64,000 bases of DNA from an uncultured Lentisphaerota bacterium (GTDB taxonomy: Bacteria; Verrucomicrobiota; Kiritimatiellia; CAIQIC01), in assembly GCA_903896925.1 (NCBI GenBank), contig CAITZM010000175.1, positions 62,001-126,000 of the forward strand. Direction: 5' to 3'. The notes beneath the pieces were generated by a model. The model did no database searches. It saw nothing but the letters and a program-made list of their open reading frames with translations, and was not told where the DNA came from. Of this stretch, positions 15,001 to 19,759 are shown piece after piece (position 1 is the first letter of the stretch; each line of letters begins with the position of its first letter). A program made the translations under genes and the position numbers.

Positions 15001-18000
15001 CGATGGCACCTATATCTATGCAAACGGCGGCACGCTCGACGCCAGCAACTTCATGGTAAGCGTGCCGGTCAACCTGCAGGCGCCGCAGGGCCAGGGCGTG
15101 ACGAGCATATCCCTGGGAGCACCCACGCTCGCCGGCTATGTCGGCTCGCCCTACGTCCAGATCTCCGGCGGCGGCGGCACCGGCGCGACGGCCTATGCGC
15201 AGTTCGATTCCGCCCAGGGGCTCGTCACCGGCATCGTCATGACCAGCTATGGCTACGGCTACACCGCCGACCCGACGGTCACGCTGCTGGGCAACACCAC
15301 GAACAGCTTGGGCACGATGACCCGCGCGGCCAACACCAGCGGCAGCCTGACGGTGAACGGCACCACCAACGGCGTGCTGTTCCTCTCCGGCGTGAACACC
15401 TATGCCGGCGGTACGATCGTCAATGGTGGCAACCTGCTCTTCACGGGCGCCTCGGCGCTGCCCGCCAGCGGCAACGTGCTGGTCAACTTCGCCGGCAGCC
15501 TGGGCGTGACGAACGCCAGTTCCCCGTTCACCAGCGCCGCCGCCTGGCTGACCAGCGGGCGCATCAGCACCCTTTCCACCGGCACGCTCTCGCTGGCGTA
15601 TAACTCGGCGGCCGGCGAGACACTTGACTTTAACGCCATGGGCTTCGACAGCCTTTCGCTGGGCGCGGTCGCCGGCATGACGGTGACGAACAGCGCCAAC
15701 ATCGTGCCCAACAGCCTGACGTACCGGCTGGGCGGCGGGTGGGGCACGCTGGTCATCACGAACAACCTGCTGTTGGGTAACTCGCTCAACGCGTTCGGCA
15801 GCGGGTCGGGCGGCAAGCTGATCCTCGGTGGCAGCAACTATTTCCCCAACGGTGTCACCATCAATCCCATCGGCGTGGTGCAGGCGAATTCGCCCTACGC
15901 GTTGGGTGGCATGACAAACATTGTGGTGCCCTATGGCGCCACGCTGGCCAACGGCTTCGCGATGGATAACGCCTTCCTGGGCACGATCAGCAGCCTCTCG
16001 TCCGGCACGCTGGCGCTGGCGGCGAGCACCCCCAATCCGCTCGATTTCAATACGCCGGGGTTGCCCTCGGTCAGCTTGGGCGCGGTGGGGACGGTGACCA
16101 ACAACAGCAGCCTGATAACTCCGTACGCGGGTGTCTATCGCTTGGGTGGCGGCTGGGGCACGTTGGTGCTCACCAACAATGGCTTGACCGGTGCCGGCCG
16201 TAGTGTCGTCGCCTTCGACAGCGGCTCGGGCGGCTCCCTGGTGCTGGGCGGGACGAATGACTATGCTGGCGGCACATGGATTGGCGCGCTCGGCACGGCG
16301 GCGGTTTCCACCGTAAGCCTTGGCAGCGGGGCGGTCACCAACAACGGCGTGTTGATGTTCTCCCAGACAGCGAGCGGGACCAACGCCAATAGTATCGGCG
16401 GGACGGGTGTCTTGATGTTCACCAACACGGGTTTGATTGCGCTGACCGGCCTCAACACCTACAGCGGCGGGACCGTGGTCACCACCAACAGCTGGCTGCA
16501 TATCAACACCCCCAATGCGCTGGGCGTGGGCAGTCTGACCCTCACCAACAGCGGCCTGCTTCAGTTCAGCGGTGGGCTTACCATCACCAATGCCGTGACG
16601 ATCTATGGCGGCGATGGTGCGGGCAAGCAGAGCAATTTCCGCGGCAGCCTGCAAAGCACCAATGGCAACAACGTTTGGGCCGGCCTCATCACCCTCAGCA
16701 CGGGTAGTGGCCGGGTTGATGTGGAATCCGATCAACTGCGGGTGGTCGGCGGCGTCGCCGGCACGAGCAGCCTCATTCTTCAGCCGCAAACCGGGGCCAA
16801 TCTGATCGTGGATACAACGCCGATTCTGCTGCCGGGCCAGACGGTGACGTTCACGGGCGGCGGCACGAACTGGCTCAACGTCGGCAGCAATAACTTCGCC
16901 AATGCCAATTTCAACTTCGGCAGCACTGTGCTCAAGCTCGGTCTGGACAACGCCCTGCCGACCGGCGTCAACATGACCATCGGTGGCAACAACTCGGGCG
17001 ACACGAGCAGTCCCCAGTTCTGGCTGAACGGCTATAATCAGACGATCAGCAACCTGACGGTGGCCTGCTCCAATCAGATCAGCCTCAACACGATCAACGT
17101 GGGCACCAACACCTTGACGGTCAACGGCAACATGACCGTGGGCTCGACGCTCTCCAACAGCACCACCCGGTTGGCGGTGACCGGCTCGGGCGCGCTGATC
17201 GTCAACAAGGTCGGCGGTATCATCCAGATCGGCAATAATTCGGCCGACAACGGCAACACGGTGGGTAACCAGGGCAACCGGGCGACAAACGATATGAGCG
17301 CACTTGGCACGTTCGTTGCCAATCTGGGCAGCACCGGCCGGTTCATCATCGGCGATCCCAATGTGCAGGGTAACGCCCAAAACGACGCTGGCGACCGGTC
17401 CACGGTGATCCTGGCCACCAACAGCACGATCGTCGCCGGGGCGCTCAATATCGGTGACAATAACCAGTTCTCCTCCCTGCAGACGTTGCGGTTGGGTGCT
17501 GGCGTCAACATCATCAATGCCAGCACAGTCACCGTGGGCGCAGCGATGGGCGGCCGGTCGTATGGTTTGCTGCAGTTCAATGGCGCGACCGGTTCGCTGG
17601 CCTTGTCCAACACGGTGGGTGGTCGCGCCGAAATGGTGGTGGCCAGCTCAACGCCCGGTGTGAGTACGGGGGCCGCCATCACGGGCACCGTGAACCTGGT
17701 CAGTCATCCGGTCGACCTCTACCTGGGCGACTTGCTGTTGGGCAATGCGCTGCCCACAGCCTTGGGCAATAACAGCGGTGACCGGCTCGGCTTCTTCTCG
17801 TTTGACTCCGGTACCTTGGATGTGACGAACATCCTGATGGGCTCACGCGCGGGCACGGTGATTGTGAACGCCAACTCCTCCTATGGGTATTTGACGATCA
17901 GTGGCGGCGTGGCGCGTATCGGCCAGATCGCCATGGCGACCAACTACAACTGGTTTGTCAGCGCAGGGTCGAACAACAGCGGCAAGGCCAATGCCTATGT

Positions 18001-19759
18001 GAACCTGCTCGGGGGCAGCGTGACGGTCAGCAACGGCATCACGCGTGGTCTGGGGGGCGGATCCAACGGCATTGCCCAGGTCAACCTCGCGGGCGCGTCG
18101 CTCGACATGAACGGCAGCGCCATCGGCGGCGCCGGCCTGCTGTACGGCGTGTCGTTCAACGCCAGCAACGGCGTGTTGCAGAATCTTGGCCAGCTCAACG
18201 GCGGCACCACACCGTTGGTCAAGGCGGGCAACGGCACCTTGCTGGTGCTGGGCAACAACACCTACAGCGGCGGCACGCTGGTCAGCGCCGGTCTCCTGCA
18301 ACTGGGCGATGGCGTGGCCAACAACGGCTCCGTGCAGGGCCCTATCACGAACAATGCCCAGCTGGCGTTCGCCAATCCGTTCGACCAGACCTTCGGAGGC
18401 ATCGTCAGCGGCCCGGGCAGCCTGACCAAGTCCGGCAGCGGCCAGTTGACCCTGTCCGCCATGAACACGTTCACCGGCGCCACGACCAACAACGCCGGCA
18501 CGCTGCGGCTCGGCGACGGCGTGGCGCACAACGGCACGGTGGGCGGCAACATCGTGAACAACTCGACGCTGCAGTTCGCGAACCCGAAAGCCCAGACCTT
18601 TGGCGGCACGATCAGCGGTTCGGGCGGACTGGTAAAGACGGGCGCCGGTGTGCTCACGCTGGCGGCGGTCAACTCCTATGCGGGCAACACCTTCATCAGC
18701 AACGGCACGGTGCGGCTCGGTCTGGCTAATGCGCTGCCGGCGACTGCGGTCGCTGCAGGCCCGGCCGGGACCCTTGACCTGGCTGGTTTCAACCAGGTGC
18801 TGACCGGCGTGGATGGCTATCAGGGCGTCATCACCAACTCGTCTGTGGCCAGCACGTTGACGGTGAGCCTGAGCACCACGCAGAACTTCGGCGGCACGCT
18901 GGCCGGTCCGGCCAACTTCACCCTGCAGGGCGGCGGCCAGCTGAACCTGTCCGGGCACACCAGCGCGAGCTACTCGGGCAACGTCCTCGTCTCCAATGCC
19001 ACCTTGATGGTCTCGGGTTCACTGACCACCGGCGGCCTGATCGGTGTCTATAATGGCGGCACGGTGGGCGGCACGGGCCAGCTGGGCGCTGTGCAGGTGT
19101 ACAGCGGCGGTATCTACAGTCCCGGCTTGAGCGGCCCCGGCGCCCAACTCGCCCACAGCCTCACCCTCGATGGCGGCCAGTTCCGCTCGGAGATCGTGAC
19201 GACCAACAACTTCGGCCACTTGACCCTCACCTCGGGCCTGACCCTCGTGACCGGCACGACCAACTACCTGCATCTCGCCCTGCAAAATTATATGTTGCAG
19301 GATGGCGCCAGCTATCTGCTCGTCCAGGACGATTCCAGCACGCCTTGGAATGGCAGCGTGTTTACCCTCGATGATCCGCTGGGTCCGAACAACGGACTGG
19401 TCCTGACCAACGGCACCACTTTCCTGGCCTTGGGCGGCGCCGCGGGCACGAATACGTTCACCCTCGCCTATGATTTCGACTCCATCAGCGGCACGACCGG
19501 CAGCGGCAACGATCTCCTGTTGCAGCTCGTCCCGGCACCGGCACCGGCCAATCTACAGCCGCTGAGCAGCGCCGCCCCGCCAAGCGACAGCCCGGAAGCG
19601 GCGTCGGCCGGTCTCCAGGCGCTGAGCGGCGCCGCCCCGCTGAACGTCATCCCGGAGCCGGCACCGGTCCAGCTGCTGCTGATCTTCGGTGCGGCGTACT
19701 GCGTGCGCCGCTGCCTGGGCCGGAAGCACAGTCACAGCGACAAAGGGACGCAGATATGA
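2..19759 (+). CDS. Giant autotransporter-associated beta-strand repeat (PATR) protein with C-terminal PEP-CTERM sorting signal; 5' end outside the window
   Basis: 6585-aa open frame reaching the window edge. Dozens of repeats of the type 'GxGxLxLxGxNTYxGGTxxxxGxLxxG'. C-terminus 'NVIPEPAPVQLLLIFGAAYCVRRCLGRK' (PEP motif, TM helix, Arg-rich end). No signal peptide at the apparent start, so the gene is truncated. Confidence 0.93.
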   Translation: MSAALLDLNGFDQTVAGVTSGAGSSGAKVIGNSAGAGATFTVSNSDNYVFLGGFGGNLSLVKEGPGLLSIGNSAHTGSTLINSGMLQLGTNGAFGSLGLGPVTNSGVLAFNRSDSYTVFSSITGPGVLLQMGNGVTLLSGQNTFTGGLLITNGEAGAVLDSGWGAAGNLISVSGGALAVNGTTIQSMGPHPLNAGTFNGGVDVFSPYGAFVIATNLSGGSSLTKLGKGVLILQGTNTYNGGTTVSNGTLRLLAGGGDNLLAADGALNLVGGTLDLAGSSQTTTSLVLQGGSVQNGSLTVATSNLVLSAGMAAAALNLQGSAPLVKIGSGYLALLGNNTYSGATVLSNGTLAIVSDANIGGSSGSTITFAGGILGILGNALPNLDGHDVNYNTFNGGFDIATPGVAFTLTNAISDGGSLTKAGLGTLVLAVANSYSGPTIINAGTLQVDNGGATGTLGSGIVTNNASLVFFRSDSYGVTNNIVGTGATTVRSGVLNYGVGGITNGRLFVADTPGLNATFNLTSGVVRITQTANNQFIIGNAPNALGTFNMSGGLLTSSNELWIAGGVSNSRGFFNLTGGSVVVSNWTAVGRGAANGSVGNYGELNISGGAWSNQANNGMTIASYGGNTGRVTVTGGSLYVQNALYVGEGNGAVATAPAVGMMVIGGGTVYAGNSLMVGQSAAGIGALIQTGGVLNVAAGEFDMGNANALNYGFYMNAGGIASNANWMQAGRGGMGVIYLVGGTNFINASSQGLLAGMSGSGSSTGVIYIAGGTLRDTGRLGVGWAGSSRAEVTIGGNSSVIIGSGGVEFNQANTTMSFLNLNGGTLSTLNVYKNVAGGWSVLNLNGGTLLAQGNQTFMGPGAGGVGALDAAYVYGTGALIDSSNFNITISQNLLSPTGQGVTSIPWSGSMVGYVGAPYVAISGGGGTGATAIAQFDFTSGSVTGILLTSAGVGYTSTPTVALVGGGIASNYLGIAFIGANNAGAVTKQGGGALLLTGTNTYAGGSVINNGLLVFASTNAIGSGFVTINNGGALGVTGSYGSASAWLDSGRIATNSTGALALGAANAAEDINFMTAAGGVYSNLYVGALSPVLYSGALSFYNNDYRLGGGGSTLALTNDLAGNTLNIGLPGTSVTNTVALNGFLSFVGGIVVNSNAVLSLAGPALGTISLTNATVQVRGAAVNSLALNPALAGSVTFDINTAGHTVTLGDNLTAGGPFTKAGSGVLALGGANSFSSNVTVAAGALRITSSDALNGTGSNVTVASGAALQLQGGITPAADDLLTLNGAGVANDGALRNIAGSNTWAGPITLGSASRVNTDAGLLTLSGRITNGTNLLTVGGVANTVISGPILGGTGGLTKDGSGILTLTGSNLYTGTTTISAGGLVLDFSQPGAPLNNIINNTALAMGYNVLGTNASLLVIGQGAGVTTQSFNGVTLNPGNNSIVASNFNGGGTTVLRLGTVTRATGGGLLDLTLPGGNGRITTTSATNTVGIFDAWVTVNKQDWAALNGTSFTAFTNYTLVDPFLRVIPSLNTYAVKVTSGVGVTNFLGVDPTSIKTLLVNDPTKNHVIVMSGQTLRMGSPGAIMLASGSGGLTVGTNVNDGFLTAGSDLTLINYSTNTLVINSSYTNGSSLTINGGGPVVFNGITASAGATYLNNGAVRFNNQNTLTGAVNIRGGTVTLSGTSFNTLGAVTLQDSSTLNLNGPTTLGTNSMIVGSLAGDRATVVIGANATMAKLLVGTVSGAAGAVVQNSGAVLAGPGVGGVDVLSLGNGGYGYYQLNGGTLLSGQFAPGGSAAGGTGVFDQYGGATTVNGQWFILGWGGTSRGVVNLFNGTMSFVTNQQPLTLGYTGNTNFGAINLLGSSVVFDTTGGTNGLPVEMMRTAGNSTSVINLNSGTLEANQIKASTAGLSLLNFNGGTLQVNASSVFSNTFLTGLTAATIYSGGATLDTTNNASVTIPQNLTGPTGFGLTGIALANNGAGYIGAPVVVLTGGNGTGATAIAQVDLGSGQVTNLLITSAGSGYLPTDALTVQLLGGGFTRAATPGTYRWAANVNSGSLTVNGGGVLTLTGTNSYGGTSIVNSGSLVFQPALLTTNKVGGLGGEGAVVQNGPGVTILGGDSSTFAGSATINTGTLQFATLNSLPTHALGGVLVTNQGVAALGFTGIEGAKSLTNFNTTSPGIIAFMPVSGTDTFNFAGAGLSNAFFGGLTSATFGGTYTPYNNAYQLTGIRGNALTFTNAIGGSSSVSIGTGFGVSSGLVVFTAANNTYSGPTVIAPNSTLQAGAANVIGSQSAVTLSNGAVFNVAGFNQSLGSLAGLGSIINTNAKMTLTVGDNGASTLFGGTISGSQDLVKAGSGILNLTNSNFYTGSTIVNGGTLQLAPAQTNYAGLWETYTNVASVWAPVGMTKLTTTSYPRFAETNLASIVGTPAWPSNAPQNATMGYLGYVYNNAGSNATWTFAANIDDGSQLLIDGRLVLSSAGNATVMTNITLSPGAHSIDYRIQNGTGGYGTYGLFGSGTGIGTGGSIGFGYDPLGRGQAVAGNYVIPADPGNGTFFTTAAGVLPAATPLYIATGATVDLNGAVQNIAMLSDYAGGGGLVTNTALAANAVLQIATLAGSNTTFSGNISDASESNNISLWIGGSGTQVLAGTNSYHGGTVISGGVLQFAQTSAISPYSNVLINAGGTLANAGAYINVNDWLNSGSIASNSAGSLAFTTAANLSEAVNLALAGGGQYSNLYLGAIGNITFNGTVIPAAGITRLGGGGGKLTIANPLVSGSVAIGGGLGTVVLSNTLNTYTSTVLNAGILQVTADAALGTATAGQTNITFALGGTLQAGAPTVVLAATRTLLVTNGVLGTLDNNGNSFTINGNIVGTGTLVSTGAGTNTLGGLANTVQGIQARNGTLIFAPGSSNNIAGGNSTNIYGLQVAPVTGDRAIVRFNPTAGQTNIILGTLRVGNGTNSAGVVYQTSGLVLQNGGNANQDFAIGSGGGYGYYKLTGGTVVGNQMEISSVNTGAGGVGVMDILGGTVSPQQYFMIGRSANGIGVVTVANGGVLNGAVNNTAGIAFGWDGSANGYGVLNILNGGLVNAGIGGKTLDLGANSGTNTGIVNLNLGGTAIVSQITRSQVGTGILNFNGGLLIASNNANATLINSNLSGAYVYQGGFNISNNVNSAVLQPLLAPTGYGVSGIGLADGGTNYLGVPALLITGGNGTGATAIAQINAAGVITNILVTNYGVGYLPGDVLTVQVLGGGASINGLPGVVTLGANASGGLVKTGPGILTLGGNNTYTDLTTIVAGHLQLGSGGTSGSLANPNVVFSNTASWLGFNHSDTITNSLVLQTPNGKLAAIVQNGSGMLVLTNTVQQFNAAAISNGLMFFASAAAVPTNATGRNSITLATGGGVLVTNLYGSINGWLNSGMITNIPGGGMLALTTGVNTENVNWVAANGTVYSNQYIGVAPGHVATFLGSLTPVGTNYLVGGGGGTLVIGNVNAFSDANALTNRSVAFGAGGPTGAVYVVGPQNYTGGTTLTNTMVSISADNNLGYGNLTINSGGVLQIMNAPNFATVKQLAFNANGTINLGLDIATGSTATLFGAVSVTGNGSQQFYKWGGGTLIFNGNNVTVGATGQRWAFSAGTTIVDSNAVVNSASSFQIVGYNNGDNAALLLRNNGVYITSGNGANNLILADAVGSAGTMTVQDNAQFLQNGGGGTYIGNGGTGMLTVNGGNVLLGATVLGFAASGVGTINVNGGSLSVGNLTIGNATGALATNNLNGGVELIRGTYITKVGGTAVFNFNGGTLRAGNNFVFSNLFNVATLNGFSTLDSSNFTVTLNQAFTGTGSLTKQGSGTLLVNSPSNTFANIQDNAGQIQFAATSGMTPGRTLTINAGAAAGYSSANANGLDQGFLLRVASNSVGTVALGSNSTSNLDFSLAGANLTNVSLGAIGTTPWTYSGVLTNFGSTYRLGGGGGTLVITNNLTPGPGTNLVAFGNGGQGTLILTGTNTWTSTTVSGGVVRYGSTNAMGLNVTVASGGAIANNGALDTNLFAQLNTGSAGAFVFVANNTNPVAGNINLGAYPNLSIGAAGGSWTNDGAILPYGTTYQLGGGGGTLVLTNSALNGAGTNLVAFSGSNAGTLVLAGTNTFDGGTTIGALGNVIATTMGLGTGAATNNGTLTFNMTSTAGATTNGVLQNLLSGTGNLVLNNQMHATQLIITNSNPFSGPVYINSGMLSLSNQTSGQTSLASTSINLGNGISNAWLRLYANQQLNPAAILNVTGGTANSKFEMNGFTQTVAAINSAGALAIIQNMEVGGSGSGLLIVSNDTVNSLWAGYMRNMTGTLALNKAGAAQLTLVGNQIAYTGATVVNGGTLLLSNTTIFASPVTVNGGQLLLATPGNTTVMSQMVTNNANNGLGFSGGTTFSIGGLAGNGSITLWSQTGGGVTLNVGGGNSNTTYSGSLADVGPGNYYQGNLVKTGSGTLTLTGTNTYHGYTLLNAGILQADAGLGLSPYANVNFNGGSLASVPGLITNAVGLGAGQFNILNGGFSAVGTPTIVSLGGVGSPSGLAWGTPSFSPTTFMLNETNANNTLTLLNNIDLFGNNAAVGANATNPNALAVISGVISDSLGTGSLIKRGGGTLVLAGANTYTNGTFIAGGNLAMTNDLLGVPGTPLFLTNNGAFEASGNFTLNNRAVLVQTGGGKINVDAGLTLTITNNILAAGGALTKVGSGTLLLTAGPTRSQLTNGLNANAGVLLMTNNNLWLNNSAANIGQNVGDAGTVILGDNAVWASTNMPNGTGGPILAVGNAGRGTLIIQGNANITNRLYVGNAAGSAGAVYQRSGTSVWWNGTASDGKMGVNGYGYYELAGGSMMQAGFSQIGANLTGVGVVAQLGGSFVQQTTLGGQLALSRGGVGVYNLLGGTFVSSNTVNLGEASDNALTNGVAIFNMLGGSARVVGNMSMANRTNMTMAAINLDGGVLTVNQIQRGVTSNSPTFVNFNGGTLQARQNGALFGTGTAAPDGTYIYANGGTLDASNFMVSVPVNLQAPQGQGVTSISLGAPTLAGYVGSPYVQISGGGGTGATAYAQFDSAQGLVTGIVMTSYGYGYTADPTVTLLGNTTNSLGTMTRAANTSGSLTVNGTTNGVLFLSGVNTYAGGTIVNGGNLLFTGASALPASGNVLVNFAGSLGVTNASSPFTSAAAWLTSGRISTLSTGTLSLAYNSAAGETLDFNAMGFDSLSLGAVAGMTVTNSANIVPNSLTYRLGGGWGTLVITNNLLLGNSLNAFGSGSGGKLILGGSNYFPNGVTINPIGVVQANSPYALGGMTNIVVPYGATLANGFAMDNAFLGTISSLSSGTLALAASTPNPLDFNTPGLPSVSLGAVGTVTNNSSLITPYAGVYRLGGGWGTLVLTNNGLTGAGRSVVAFDSGSGGSLVLGGTNDYAGGTWIGALGTAAVSTVSLGSGAVTNNGVLMFSQTASGTNANSIGGTGVLMFTNTGLIALTGLNTYSGGTVVTTNSWLHINTPNALGVGSLTLTNSGLLQFSGGLTITNAVTIYGGDGAGKQSNFRGSLQSTNGNNVWAGLITLSTGSGRVDVESDQLRVVGGVAGTSSLILQPQTGANLIVDTTPILLPGQTVTFTGGGTNWLNVGSNNFANANFNFGSTVLKLGLDNALPTGVNMTIGGNNSGDTSSPQFWLNGYNQTISNLTVACSNQISLNTINVGTNTLTVNGNMTVGSTLSNSTTRLAVTGSGALIVNKVGGIIQIGNNSADNGNTVGNQGNRATNDMSALGTFVANLGSTGRFIIGDPNVQGNAQNDAGDRSTVILATNSTIVAGALNIGDNNQFSSLQTLRLGAGVNIINASTVTVGAAMGGRSYGLLQFNGATGSLALSNTVGGRAEMVVASSTPGVSTGAAITGTVNLVSHPVDLYLGDLLLGNALPTALGNNSGDRLGFFSFDSGTLDVTNILMGSRAGTVIVNANSSYGYLTISGGVARIGQIAMATNYNWFVSAGSNNSGKANAYVNLLGGSVTVSNGITRGLGGGSNGIAQVNLAGASLDMNGSAIGGAGLLYGVSFNASNGVLQNLGQLNGGTTPLVKAGNGTLLVLGNNTYSGGTLVSAGLLQLGDGVANNGSVQGPITNNAQLAFANPFDQTFGGIVSGPGSLTKSGSGQLTLSAMNTFTGATTNNAGTLRLGDGVAHNGTVGGNIVNNSTLQFANPKAQTFGGTISGSGGLVKTGAGVLTLAAVNSYAGNTFISNGTVRLGLANALPATAVAAGPAGTLDLAGFNQVLTGVDGYQGVITNSSVASTLTVSLSTTQNFGGTLAGPANFTLQGGGQLNLSGHTSASYSGNVLVSNATLMVSGSLTTGGLIGVYNGGTVGGTGQLGAVQVYSGGIYSPGLSGPGAQLAHSLTLDGGQFRSEIVTTNNFGHLTLTSGLTLVTGTTNYLHLALQNYMLQDGASYLLVQDDSSTPWNGSVFTLDDPLGPNNGLVLTNGTTFLALGGAAGTNTFTLAYDFDSISGTTGSGNDLLLQLVPAPAPANLQPLSSAAPPSDSPEAASAGLQALSGAAPLNVIPEPAPVQLLLIFGAAYCVRRCLGRKHSHSDKGTQI
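19531..19665 (+). repeat. 60-bp (20-aa) degenerate tandem repeat covering the PEP-CTERM linker
   Basis: Units begin at 19531, 19591 and (partial) 19651. Translations: VPAPAPANLQPLSSAAPPSD / SPEAASAGLQALSGAAPLNV / IPEPAPVQLLL. 'gctgagcRgcgccgccccgc' recurs exactly 60 nt apart. Confidence 0.8.

Noticed and set aside
11174-17380. 2068-aa minus-strand ORF antisense to the giant gene
   Set aside because: Composition is repetitive (A/R/G/Q/V/D) with no recognisable domain. It mirrors codon periodicity of the repeat-rich plus-strand gene, so it is almost certainly a shadow frame.
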